A stretch of 17,083 nucleotides of DNA from DASCNA01 sp036011305 (GCA_036011305.1 DASCNA010000157.1:1-17083); one strand, 5' to 3'; numbered from the stretch's first letter, positions 7,066 through 17,050 are shown. The notes: a model not told the origin generated them from the sequence alone. Translations and numbers: made by a program.

Positions 7066-8335
7066 ATTTATCTAATGCAGAAATAACATAATCAATCTGC
7101 TCTTCAGTATGTTGACTATTTATGAAAAACCTTAACCTTGCCTTCCTTTCTTCGACGGCAGGATAGCCTATTGGGTTTACATTAATCTTATATTGATCAA
7201 AAAGAATATTAGATAACTCTACTGCTTTCTGTGAGCTTCCAATTATAACAGGTATAATTCCATACCCTATACTATTTCCAGTATTAAAACTGTGATTTTT
7301 CAATTTTTCTAAAAATAGCCCCCCAATGTATTGAATTTTCTTTACAGTTGTTTCACTTTTTTTTAACAATTTTAACGAACATAAAGCTGCTGATGCATTC
7401 ATCGGAGTCATTCCCACACTGTATACAAAACCTGCAGCATGATATTTTAATATGTCTATCAGTTCAGCTTTTCCTGCAATATAACCGCCGCAACTGCATA
7501 AAGTTTTGCTTAATGTCCCCATCCAGATATCAACACTTTCTGAATCTAAATTATAATATTCATAAATTCCTTTCCCAGACGCACCCAATACCCCAAGCGA
7601 ATGTGCTTCATCTATCATTAAAAATGCTTTATATCTGTTTTTAATTTCAATAAGTTTCGGTAGGTCAGGAACATCGCCATCCATACTGAATAATCCTTCA
7701 GTTACAATCAGTACACGTTCATACCTATTTCGGTATTTATGCAGAAGAAATTCCAAATGATCATTATCATTATGTTTAAATGCATAGGCTTTGGCATCAG
7801 ATAGCTTTATCCCTTGAATTATACAATTATGAGAAATAGCATCGTATAAAATTAAATCTTTTACTCCGAACAAACAACTAATAACAGTTACATTAGTGGC
7901 ATGCCCACTGACAAATGTTAGTGCACTTTCTACTTCATAGAGAGCAGCAATTTCTTTTTCAAGCTCTGTATGAATACATCGTTCTCCTGAAATAAACCTA
8001 CTTGCCGATACAGATGTCCCCAACTTTTCTGTAGAAGCATTAACGGCTTTTAATGTTTCATTATGCCCATTCAAATTCAGATAATTATAACTTGAAAAAT
8101 TAATATAATCTTCGCCATTATATTTTATAATTGAACTACCTAAGCTGTCAAAACATTTGAAGAAAGGAGACGAAATATTTAATTTTTTAGATATTTTTCT
8201 TGCAAATTCTATCTGCTTATATAATTCAAATTTAGAAAAATCAGTATATTTATCTTTTGAGCTGTTACTGTTCAGAAAGTGTGTTTTATAAAGAGAATTC
8301 TTTTTATTTTTACTGAGAATTTTATTTTTATCCAT
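7052..8335 (-). CDS. Alpha-oxoamine synthase (PLP-dependent, SPT/KBL/BioF family)
   Basis: A 427-residue fold-type I PLP enzyme. H169 (DAISHN) would stack on the cofactor, D242 and H245 are in MIDEAHSLGVLG, and K277 in GTLSKTLCSCGGYIAG forms the Schiff base. The glycine-rich substrate segment reads GTSVSASRFISGER (106-119). Relatives (serine palmitoyltransferase, 8-amino-7-oxononanoate synthase, 2-amino-3-ketobutyrate ligase) condense an acyl thioester with an amino acid, with decarboxylation, to an alpha-aminoketone. The 40-70 residue N-terminal extension compared with BioF is lysine-rich. BioF itself is unlikely because the gene lies 24 bp after a thioesterase-less PKS and no other biotin gene is present; release of the PKS chain is the inferred job. 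The amino acid partner cannot be told from sequence alone. Confidence 0.88.
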   Translation of the reverse strand: MDKNKILSKNKKNSLYKTHFLNSNSSKDKYTDFSKFELYKQIEFARKISKKLNISSPFFKCFDSLGSSIIKYNGEDYINFSSYNYLNLNGHNETLKAVNASTEKLGTSVSASRFISGERCIHTELEKEIAALYEVESALTFVSGHATNVTVISCLFGVKDLILYDAISHNCIIQGIKLSDAKAYAFKHNDNDHLEFLLHKYRNRYERVLIVTEGLFSMDGDVPDLPKLIEIKNRYKAFLMIDEAHSLGVLGASGKGIYEYYNLDSESVDIWMGTLSKTLCSCGGYIAGKAELIDILKYHAAGFVYSVGMTPMNASAALCSLKLLKKSETTVKKIQYIGGLFLEKLKNHSFNTGNSIGYGIIPVIIGSSQKAVELSNILFDQYKINVNPIGYPAVEERKARLRFFINSQHTEEQIDYVISALDKYGKN

Positions 8336-8359
8336 AATAAGATACCACTGGTTCAGGTA

Positions 8360-11300
8360 TTATTTATGCTTAGACAATAAACTTTCCTCTAAGTCTTCCT
8401 CACTATCTAATTCTGAGCTAATTTTAAAATAAATAGAATCTGTAATTTTATTTAAAGATGAAATTTGAGCAAAAGATACTCTTGAAAAGTTAACCGCAAA
8501 TTTTTTCTCTATTGTAACTGCCAATTGAAATCCCATCAAGGAGTCAAATCCCAAATCTATTAGTAAGGCATCAGGCATAATATCTTTTTCAGAAACACTA
8601 AGAAGTGCGGCTATCTCATTCTGCATGATAGTTTTTATTTCATTTCTAGCATCAGCTTCAGTTTGCTGTCTTAAATACTCTTTAAAATTTGCCGGTTCAA
8701 TTGTTTGAATGTCAATATTTAATGACCTTAATACATCAAAAGCACTATTATTAATAAGAGGTAAAATTCTTGATAAATGCTGCACATTAAAATCCATTGC
8801 AGATACTCCTGTTGACGTTTCATCTGCAAGCAGTTTATCCAAAGAATTAAAGACCTGATTTAAACTTAGATGTTCTGTTCCCAATTTCTGGCTTAAGGCA
8901 TTTTTAAGTTTTACATCCCTCTTTAATAAACCTGTATCGGCAATTGGACCAAATGCAATATATTTCCCTTTTAGCCCTTTTAATCGTCTATTGTTAATTA
9001 AACTTTCCATATATGCATTTCCTGCAACATAATTTCCCTGACCAATATTACCTATATAAGTTGAGACTGAGGAAAGTACAATAAAATTGTCTAAATTATA
9101 ATTCAATGAAAGTTTGTCTAGATAATAAGCCCCTGCTGCTTTTGTCATAAATACTTTTGTATAATTTTCTTCTGACATATTAGTAATTAAATCATCCTTA
9201 TATAACGCTGCAGTATGAATTATACCTTTTAGTTCATTCAGATTACCTATATCTTCAAATAAAATTTTTAATTGATGATATGAAGTTATATCAACAGCTT
9301 TAACTGTAAGTTTAATTTTCTTGGTGTAAAAATATTTTAAATCATTTTTGCTTAAAACACCTTTACGGCTAATCAGTATCAGCTTTTTAATTCCCTTTAG
9401 ACAAAGCCATTTAGCTATTTCAAGTCCTAAACCACTTGTGCCCCCTGTTACAAGGTAAGTTCCTGTAATCTCTACTGATGCTTTTCCTAAAGAAAAACCT
9501 TCATGCAATACATTATTATGCAAACTATTTAGATCAATTAAAATTTTGCCAATATGTTTCCCTTGCTGCATGTATTTAAAAGCATTCTTAATATTTTGTA
9601 CGGAGAAGACTCTATAAGGTAATGGCTTAAGTATTCCATCCTCAAAATAATTCATCATTTCATCAAATAATTCACCTGTCAATTTTTCATTTATCAACAT
9701 CAATTGGTCAGTATCAACACAAAAGTATGAAATATTATCTTTTAAATATTTCATACTAATTGAATTATTTTCATAAATATCTCTTTTCCCAAGTTCAATA
9801 AACCTACCGAACGGTTTTAATAACTTTATGCTGGCATTTATTGCCTCTCCGGCAAGACAGTTTAAGACAACATCGACTCCTTTGCCTCCTGTATCATCCA
9901 AAACTTCTTCATAAAAAAATAAACTTCTTGAATCATAAATATGCTGATTCCCTAATAATTTAAGATAACTTCGCTTTTCATGACTCCCTGCAGTTCCATA
10001 CACTTCTGCTCCTAAAAAAGAAGCTATTTGCAACGCAGCAAGGCCAACACCTCCGGCAGCGCCATGGATAAGAAGTTTTTCACCTTTCCTTAACCTTGCA
10101 AGATATACTAATGAATAATAAGCTGTAAAGCACACAGTAGGAACGGTAGCACCTTCTTCAAATGACCATAACTCAGGGAGCTTGTATAAAGAAGTTTCAT
10201 TTGTGATAACAAGATCACTAAAACTATGCGCGGAAAACCCGAAAACTTTATCACCAGGCATAAATTTTTGAACTTTACTGCCAATTTCTTTTATAACACC
10301 AGCCATTTCCAATCCAAGGACCGGCCCCAGATAACAATTTTCTAAAGCCTCTTCAGGGACAATTCCAAGAGTATACATTACATCTCTGAAATTAAGTCCT
10401 GAATAGTAAGGTTGCACCTCCACATCAGTATCTAAAAGTTTTGATTTGTGATGTGTCTTCCAAGTTAAATTATTAAACGAACCATGATATGGAATTTCAA
10501 GTCTTGTAAATATATCGTCTGATTCAACTTTATCTTTAAAGCTATAAGGGAATAATTTTAATCCATATATTGAATCATCACTTAAAATAAGCTCTAAATT
10601 TTCCAGCTTGCAATCAAATATTACATCAATAGATTCTTTCAGCAGTTTTGTCTGGATATCAATCATTCTTACAGATAAATAATCTGCTGATTCATTAGCA
10701 AGTACCCGCATTAATCCCCATAGAGAAGCGTGTTTTGGATTTCTAGACAAACATATACTATTATCATTACACAGCACTCCGCCAGAAGTTAATAATGTTA
10801 ATTTTTTATTTTTTTTAATTGATATCTCTGATAAATATTTTACCAGATTAATGATGTTAATATCAAAAGAAAAATCAAAGTGGTCAATAGTATCAGATAC
10901 AAATAAAACTATTTCGTCAGCATCCCGGTATTTTAGGCTCTCTTTTAGTTCATTATGATAATCTATTAACCTTACATCTTTAAAAAAGTTGTAAAGTTCA
11001 CTATTAACAGTTTGAGTTTTTCCTTCACTTTTATCAGCAAGTAAAATAACTGAACTTAACTTTTCTAATTGCTTTATATTAGTTTTTTTGCTATTAGCTT
11101 CATTTTTTTGTAAAACTAGGCTAAATCTTCCAGTATCAATATTTTCAAAATCATAACTTAATTTAATTTTTTTATAATTTAATTTTTCAATTAATTTATT
11201 ATAATTATCCAAACTCATAAAACTATGATTCTCTATAGACATGAGAAAATCTTTATAATAGTAAGGTTTTAAGCCATCAAAAAAATATTGAGTTAAGTCA

Positions 11301-14300
11301 GGCACACAGTCATTAATTATTAGTAGACCTTGATCATATAACATACTGTTGATATTATCAAAAGCCTTTTGAATATCACTGATAAAGCGAATATCTGAAC
11401 ACAAAATCAGATTATATTTCTTATCAACACAGTTATTAAAATTTTCTTTAAAATCAATAACTTTTGTGAAATTTTTAAACCTTGAATCAATACTTCTATT
11501 ACCGAAATGTTCATCAAAAGTAATCAAAGTATACTCAAAATTATCAAACTGGGGAGTCAGTAAATCTGTGATTGTAGAGAAAAAAATCCCTGAACCAATT
11601 TCAAGAACTGAAAATTTATTTCCATCTTTTAAATTATTTAAGATCTGTTTAAAACAATTTTGAATTCCTTCTCTGCTTGGTTTATATAAAGGTGAATCTG
11701 TTATTAACTGATCATATATCCCGCTTTGTTCTGTAAAAATATGCTGAGGGTCAATATCTCCCAGCAGTATACTATGCATGGCATCACCTAATCTCTCAGC
11801 ATGCAGTACTAATGGAAGTAAATTTGAATAATCTTTTATAAGCATTTTCAAAATCTCATCAACATCTAGAATTTCTTTGTCATAATTCCACCTAATACCG
11901 GTCTCATTATCTTTAGAAATAAACTCTTCTTCTAACAATATATTAATTGCCATATGAAGTTTCTGAAAAGAATCAGGAGAATACAGCTCAGTTGAGATGG
12001 TGTCATCAGGGAATATTTTTTTCAATGCCAAAACAAGATAAGTAATAAATAAATGCTCAAAAATTGAATATACTTCTTCAAGTTCGGAGTATAAACTATG
12101 CTCAAGATTACTAAATGCTGAACAAATATTTATATTAATTTCTCTAGTATAACTTTCTTTCAGCGGTTTTAACAGGTAAGGCTTATATTCGTAATAATTA
12201 ATATCAGAATTAACCATTGTTAATGCTTTTTTAAATCTGGCTTTAGTTAAAAGCATAACAAGCTGATTGTTTTTATCATAGTAAGATACATCAGCTGTAA
12301 TTATTTTATCATTAACAGAGTGCAAACAAACTTTAGCATACCTTATATCGCACCTGCTGCTTGAAGCAGTAATACTTTCAACTCCCACAGCTAAATAACT
12401 ATTTACCTTAGAACAAGAGCCGGAGTATTTGTTATATATATAAGGTATTATTGCCTGAAGTCCGCCATCAATTAATGTGGGGTCAAATAGACAACTATCC
12501 TTTACTATTATCCTGCTGCCTAAGTTTGCATAACATTCTTGATCATATATTTTCACACTGTTTACAGTTTGAAAGCTGTTCCCATAGTTTAAACCTATTT
12601 CTCTGGCTATTTTATAGTGTTCATCTCCAGAAACACAAAAATTATGTTTAATTGTTATAGAAGTTAAACTGTTTTTATTTAATTTTGAATAATAAGGTAG
12701 TAAAATCAATCTGCCTGCAACATGATTAATCCAGCCTTCTTCAGAAAGTCGAACTTTACTTCTTATTAAAAAAGAACCATTTTTATCAAGCCTAAACTGA
12801 ACCAAACGCATTGTATTACCATCAACAATCAGTGGAAATTTAATGATAAAATTTTCTATATGACATATAGAATTATCATTAACTATACTATTGGCGGCAA
12901 TTACCATTTCTATATAAGCAGCTTCAGGAAAAACCACAGTTTTTCCCACCATATGATCTTTTATATAATCACAATTAGAAATATCTAAATGGTTTTCCCA
13001 TATTGTTTCATCACAAATTTTCCGCCAGCCTAAAAGTGGATGTTCCATTTTTAACGCAGCAATGTCTCTATTTTCTATAGTAGGTTCATACCAGTATCTC
13101 TTTTTATCCCAGGAATAACACGGCAGTTTTGTTTTATTAGCTTTTTCAGGGAAAAAAATATTATTATTCCATTTACATCCAGCACCCCATAATGAATATA
13201 ACGACCTGTTCAATTCATAAAGTTCATCTGAAAATTTTCTTAACGTCGAAGTTGTAAAAATATTTAAGTTAAATTTTTTTGCAGTCTGCTGGATATTCCT
13301 CAGCAAGATAGGATGTGGACCAATTTCAACGTACATTCGAAAATTATTATTAAGCAAACTATCAATTCCCTGTTCAAATTTCACCGGTTGCCTAATGTTC
13401 TTCCACCAATACTGTTCATTTAAAGTTTCAGTAACAATTTCCTTACCGAAAACTGTAGAGATAAATTTCATATTAGATTTTTTTGGAGAAACATGCCCGA
13501 CAAACCTAAAGAAATCATTCTTTGTTCTTTCCATAAATTTGCTATGAAAAGGATAATCTAAATCTAAAAGTTTAAAAAATATTTCATTATTTATACAATA
13601 GTTTTGAATTTTGATAAGTGAATCATAATCGCCTGACAAGCTTACTGACTGCGGGCTGCTTATTCCTGCAATCTCAACTAAATCTGTAATGTTTAAATTG
13701 TCTAATAAAACTTGAGCATCATCAAAATTCAGCCCAATTACGCACATTTTCCCTAAGCCCTTAGTAGGTTTTTGAGACAAGCTTCTGGCATATATTATTC
13801 TGGTGGCATCTTTAACTGACAGCGCTCCACATGCCCATGCAGCTGTTATCTCTCCCACACTATGTCCTATAACAGCTCCATATATAACACCTCTAGACTG
13901 CAAAAACCTTGTAATAACAACTTGTACTAAAAACAGTGCAGGCTGAGCTATTTCATTTCTCTTAAATATTTCTTCTTCTGTATTATTTTTAATAATATCT
14001 AAAATTGAATATCCAAAAACAGTGTTAATATACTCATCAATATCTAATGCATACGTTTCTATTTCTGAATTACCTTCAAGCAGTTCTTTTCCCATTCCAA
14101 ACCATTGGGAACCATTGCCGGAATAGACTAAAACTGATGAAACATTTCTATTTTCGCTTATACCATTAGTATAATTTATACTTGCCCCAGATTTATTATT
14201 GAATAAATTTAATGCTGAAAGAATTTCCTTTTCATTATTACCATAAAAAACAGAATAGCATTTATGTTTATAAGAGTATTTATAAAGGTTATATGCTGCT

Positions 14301-15733
14301 TGATAGTAATTAGTTGAACTTTGCTTTATAAAATCAGCATATTTCATTACCATTGCCTGCAGTGATGTTTCTGAATTAGCTGTAATTAAAAGAGGAGGAA
14401 CTCGTCCAGATCTACACTGCACTTCATTTGTTGACCTAACCTCTAAGTTATTATATCCAGAAACAATAACATGAGCATTTGTCCCCCCAAATCCAAAAGA
14501 ATTGATTCCGATATTAATTTCTTTTTTTATCTTTTTTAAGTTATATAATTCATCAACTATTTTTATATTCAAACTTTTAAAATCTATATTTGTATTGAGT
14601 TTATTGAGGTTGATATTTGCCGGAACTTGTTTTTTTTCTATGCACAAAACAGCTTTAATTAAACCTGCCATCCCCGCTGCTGCCTCTAAATGGCCTATAT
14701 TGCTCTTTACAGAACCAACAGGAAGGGGGGTTTTTCTTTTTGAGCATAACGCCTTTGAAATAGCTTCAAGTTCTATAGGATCTCCTACTTTAGTTCCCGG
14801 CCCGTGAGACTCAAGATAAGCTATATCTTCAGGTTGGAGATTAATTTCGCTATATACTTTTTTTAACAGCTCATATTGAGCATCAACATTGGGGTATGGA
14901 AGTCCATTTGTTTTTCCATCATTGTTCACACTGGAATTTAATATAACACCTCTTATAAAGTCACCATCACTGACAGCTTTATCCAAAGGCTTCAATAACA
15001 GAACAATACAGCCTTCAGATCTGACATAACCATTAGCTGATTCATCAAAACTTTTACATCGCCCGTCAGGTGAAAGCATTGAAGCTTTTGAAAAGCCAAC
15101 AAACCTTGAAGGATGAAGGTGTAAGCTGCATCCTCCAGCAATAGCACTGTCAATCTCCCCGCTTCGTAAAGCACTGCACGCCTGATGCAAAGCAACTAAA
15201 GAAGAAGAACAGGCTGTGTCAATGGCCATACTCGGCCCCTTTAAATCATAGAAATATGAAATTCTATTGGCAGCAATGCTGTGGGACAGCCCAGTCATGG
15301 AATATGGTGTAATTCCTGCTAGATCATTAAGTTTCATGAGTTCATAATCAATATGAGACATGCCTACATATACACCACATTTTGTTCCTTTTAATCTTTT
15401 AGCATTCAGTCCTGCATTTTCAATAGCATTCCAGCTAAGCTCCAGCAGTATTCTCTGCTGTGGATCCATGGAAGATGCTTCTTTTGATGAAATATTAAAA
15501 AATGCTGCATCAAATAATTCTACATCAGATATTCCCCCTGAATCAAATGTATATGATTTTCCTTCTGCTCCAACATTATTATGGAAAAAAATTCTTTTAT
15601 CAAATCTGCTTTCATCCACTTCACTTACTAGGTCTTTTCCCTGACTCAAAGCATCCCATAAAGCATCATCATTTTCAATATTTCCAGGTAGCCTGTAAGC
15701 AATTCCGATAATTGCAATTTTCGTATTATTCAT
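8360..15733 (-). CDS. Single-module highly reducing type I polyketide synthase
   Basis: A 2457-residue multidomain synthase. KS about 1-430: C175 (DTACSSSL), H310 (HGPGT, usually HGTGT), H348 (NIGHLEAAAG). AT about 535-830: S625 in GHSVGE and H730 in YPFH, the position that reads HAFH in malonyl-specific ATs. DH about 897-1170: H927 (DHMVGKTVVFP) and D1089 (LIDGGLQ). Methyltransferase-like about 1330-1530 with LEIGSG but no following TGG. Structural pseudo-KR about 1555-1740. ER about 1750-2065 with HGAAGGVGLAALQ. KR about 2090-2270 with TGGTSGLG and K2198, S2222, Y2235, N2239. ACP about 2365-2440 with S2398 in GFDSL. There is no thioesterase. The order is that of fungal reducing PKSs and animal FAS, so iterative synthesis of a saturated chain is likely. 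The start ATG lacks a Shine-Dalgarno but matches the usual KS N-terminus. Confidence 0.95.
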   Translation of the reverse strand: MNNTKIAIIGIAYRLPGNIENDDALWDALSQGKDLVSEVDESRFDKRIFFHNNVGAEGKSYTFDSGGISDVELFDAAFFNISSKEASSMDPQQRILLELSWNAIENAGLNAKRLKGTKCGVYVGMSHIDYELMKLNDLAGITPYSMTGLSHSIAANRISYFYDLKGPSMAIDTACSSSLVALHQACSALRSGEIDSAIAGGCSLHLHPSRFVGFSKASMLSPDGRCKSFDESANGYVRSEGCIVLLLKPLDKAVSDGDFIRGVILNSSVNNDGKTNGLPYPNVDAQYELLKKVYSEINLQPEDIAYLESHGPGTKVGDPIELEAISKALCSKRKTPLPVGSVKSNIGHLEAAAGMAGLIKAVLCIEKKQVPANINLNKLNTNIDFKSLNIKIVDELYNLKKIKKEINIGINSFGFGGTNAHVIVSGYNNLEVRSTNEVQCRSGRVPPLLITANSETSLQAMVMKYADFIKQSSTNYYQAAYNLYKYSYKHKCYSVFYGNNEKEILSALNLFNNKSGASINYTNGISENRNVSSVLVYSGNGSQWFGMGKELLEGNSEIETYALDIDEYINTVFGYSILDIIKNNTEEEIFKRNEIAQPALFLVQVVITRFLQSRGVIYGAVIGHSVGEITAAWACGALSVKDATRIIYARSLSQKPTKGLGKMCVIGLNFDDAQVLLDNLNITDLVEIAGISSPQSVSLSGDYDSLIKIQNYCINNEIFFKLLDLDYPFHSKFMERTKNDFFRFVGHVSPKKSNMKFISTVFGKEIVTETLNEQYWWKNIRQPVKFEQGIDSLLNNNFRMYVEIGPHPILLRNIQQTAKKFNLNIFTTSTLRKFSDELYELNRSLYSLWGAGCKWNNNIFFPEKANKTKLPCYSWDKKRYWYEPTIENRDIAALKMEHPLLGWRKICDETIWENHLDISNCDYIKDHMVGKTVVFPEAAYIEMVIAANSIVNDNSICHIENFIIKFPLIVDGNTMRLVQFRLDKNGSFLIRSKVRLSEEGWINHVAGRLILLPYYSKLNKNSLTSITIKHNFCVSGDEHYKIAREIGLNYGNSFQTVNSVKIYDQECYANLGSRIIVKDSCLFDPTLIDGGLQAIIPYIYNKYSGSCSKVNSYLAVGVESITASSSRCDIRYAKVCLHSVNDKIITADVSYYDKNNQLVMLLTKARFKKALTMVNSDINYYEYKPYLLKPLKESYTREININICSAFSNLEHSLYSELEEVYSIFEHLFITYLVLALKKIFPDDTISTELYSPDSFQKLHMAINILLEEEFISKDNETGIRWNYDKEILDVDEILKMLIKDYSNLLPLVLHAERLGDAMHSILLGDIDPQHIFTEQSGIYDQLITDSPLYKPSREGIQNCFKQILNNLKDGNKFSVLEIGSGIFFSTITDLLTPQFDNFEYTLITFDEHFGNRSIDSRFKNFTKVIDFKENFNNCVDKKYNLILCSDIRFISDIQKAFDNINSMLYDQGLLIINDCVPDLTQYFFDGLKPYYYKDFLMSIENHSFMSLDNYNKLIEKLNYKKIKLSYDFENIDTGRFSLVLQKNEANSKKTNIKQLEKLSSVILLADKSEGKTQTVNSELYNFFKDVRLIDYHNELKESLKYRDADEIVLFVSDTIDHFDFSFDINIINLVKYLSEISIKKNKKLTLLTSGGVLCNDNSICLSRNPKHASLWGLMRVLANESADYLSVRMIDIQTKLLKESIDVIFDCKLENLELILSDDSIYGLKLFPYSFKDKVESDDIFTRLEIPYHGSFNNLTWKTHHKSKLLDTDVEVQPYYSGLNFRDVMYTLGIVPEEALENCYLGPVLGLEMAGVIKEIGSKVQKFMPGDKVFGFSAHSFSDLVITNETSLYKLPELWSFEEGATVPTVCFTAYYSLVYLARLRKGEKLLIHGAAGGVGLAALQIASFLGAEVYGTAGSHEKRSYLKLLGNQHIYDSRSLFFYEEVLDDTGGKGVDVVLNCLAGEAINASIKLLKPFGRFIELGKRDIYENNSISMKYLKDNISYFCVDTDQLMLINEKLTGELFDEMMNYFEDGILKPLPYRVFSVQNIKNAFKYMQQGKHIGKILIDLNSLHNNVLHEGFSLGKASVEITGTYLVTGGTSGLGLEIAKWLCLKGIKKLILISRKGVLSKNDLKYFYTKKIKLTVKAVDITSYHQLKILFEDIGNLNELKGIIHTAALYKDDLITNMSEENYTKVFMTKAAGAYYLDKLSLNYNLDNFIVLSSVSTYIGNIGQGNYVAGNAYMESLINNRRLKGLKGKYIAFGPIADTGLLKRDVKLKNALSQKLGTEHLSLNQVFNSLDKLLADETSTGVSAMDFNVQHLSRILPLINNSAFDVLRSLNIDIQTIEPANFKEYLRQQTEADARNEIKTIMQNEIAALLSVSEKDIMPDALLIDLGFDSLMGFQLAVTIEKKFAVNFSRVSFAQISSLNKITDSIYFKISSELDSEEDLEESLLSKHK

Positions 15734-15759
15734 CGCATTTCTAATTTTTTGAGATTGTA

Positions 15760-16983
15760 TTATTTTTTATTCGATTCAGTATCCAAATCCATATGAAACC
15801 GTACTGGCCCCATATACTTATTATCTGTACCAAATTTTTTATCTAAAGAAAATTTTGAACATGGATCAGACCATTTAGTCATAATTGTAAAATGTCCTTT
15901 GGGAAATTTGCTAATTATCACATCTACATATTTTTTGGGTGCAGTAACAGCTTCTTCCCCGACTAAATCATCACTTTCAGAAAAACAAATTAGATATTTA
16001 ATTCTTTTTTCAGATATCTTTTTTATATTTAAACTTTTTCCAAATAGCGTAATCGGCAAAATGCCGTCTTTTGTAATAGGAAAATGATATGTTTTATATA
16101 AAGTATGCATAATATTTTTAGGTAAATCAACTCTGTCATTTTTTAACATTCTATTAACATAAAAAGCTGTATTTCTATCATCATTTTCTACACCTCTGTC
16201 TGTCTTTGAACAATTTTTATATTGGATAAGCAGATCACTTTTCTGAAAATCAGACATTGTAACAAACCAGTTAGCAATTCTACCATCAACAACAACATTT
16301 CCGTTTCTGTATACCTTATAGTATTTTCTTACAGTTTCTTCATTATCAGTAAAAAAATTAACTTGATCACCAGATATTCTTCCTTTAGTTGAATCTATTG
16401 GTGTTGATATATTAATTAATGAGTCTACTAGATCCTTTGTTACTCCTGAAAGAATAGCTGTCAAAGCAAAATATCCACCATGGCAGAAGCCTGCCAAAGT
16501 AATTTTTTTTGAATGCTTTGAACTAATTTTTTCTAGAAAAAACTTAATGGATAAAACATCTTCTTCAATTTTCATTGAATGAACATATTCTTCAGTTCTT
16601 ATATTTTTAATTATACGTATATATGTAGGAAATGATTTATTTGCAAAAAAATGGGTAAAACTTCTATTTTTTTCAGGTTGAAAAGCCATAATATTAGCAC
16701 CTAAAATATAAGGCGGTATAATCAAAATTGGTTTCTTGTTATTATCAATCTGAATACTGTCCTTAACCGGCATCACCTGATACAAAATAAAATATTCATT
16801 TTCTGCTATTTTTTTGCAATATGGTTCTATCAGTTTAAAACCGTTCTCTAATAATTCACTATTAGAGCCTTCAACTATTTTGGAATCATTACCTTTACTT
16901 CCAGTTAATAAAATATCTACATATTTTTTACTGTGTGTTTTTCCCTTTAGTTTTATCCTGCTCAAGGAATTAATTTTATTCAT
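15760..16983 (-). CDS. PhaC-like alpha/beta-hydrolase with Cys nucleophile
   Basis: About 407 residues from the ATG at 16983; a GTG four codons upstream (16995) is an alternative. The fold resembles poly(3-hydroxyalkanoate) synthases: a KKPILIIPPYILGANIM strand near residues 87-103, a lipase-like box AGFCHGGYFA in which Cys replaces Ser (C171, numbering from GTG), an acid in FSESDDLVG (D342 or D343) and H368 in FPKGHFTIM. A Cys-Asp-His triad is the PHA synthase arrangement and implies a covalent acyl-cysteine intermediate. It lies 26 bp upstream of the PKS and just downstream of a gene with a near-identical C-terminus. It may transfer, load or release acyl chains; true PHA synthesis is less likely because no phaA, phaB or phasin gene is in view. 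No signal peptide is visible. Confidence 0.72.
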   Translation of the reverse strand: MNKINSLSRIKLKGKTHSKKYVDILLTGSKGNDSKIVEGSNSELLENGFKLIEPYCKKIAENEYFILYQVMPVKDSIQIDNNKKPILIIPPYILGANIMAFQPEKNRSFTHFFANKSFPTYIRIIKNIRTEEYVHSMKIEEDVLSIKFFLEKISSKHSKKITLAGFCHGGYFALTAILSGVTKDLVDSLINISTPIDSTKGRISGDQVNFFTDNEETVRKYYKVYRNGNVVVDGRIANWFVTMSDFQKSDLLIQYKNCSKTDRGVENDDRNTAFYVNRMLKNDRVDLPKNIMHTLYKTYHFPITKDGILPITLFGKSLNIKKISEKRIKYLICFSESDDLVGEEAVTAPKKYVDVIISKFPKGHFTIMTKWSDPCSKFSLDKKFGTDNKYMGPVRFHMDLDTESNKK

Positions 16984-17050
16984 ATTCGAAATCACAAATA
17001 TTTTTTAATTTGTAAATTTATATATTTTACTGTGAACATGATTATATATA

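Noticed and set aside
7348..7644. Plus-strand open frame opposite the alpha-oxoamine synthase
   Set aside because: It is antisense to the conserved PLP-binding region and has no recognisable domain; it is a by-product of AT-rich coding sequence.
7052..8335. bioF (8-amino-7-oxononanoate synthase) for biotin synthesis
   Set aside because: The fold fits, but the N-terminal extension, the SASRFISGER segment and the PKS neighbour without other bio genes favour a PKS-linked alpha-oxoamine synthase.
14502..14807. Plus-strand open frame of about 100 codons opposite the KS region
   Set aside because: It lies wholly antisense to conserved KS codons, has a composition typical of a shadow frame and no start signal. 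The other plus-strand frames inside the PKS were rejected for the same reason.
8360..15733. Possible frameshift or split in the very long PKS gene
   Set aside because: Every expected domain follows in one frame with catalytic residues at normal spacing, so the gene is intact.
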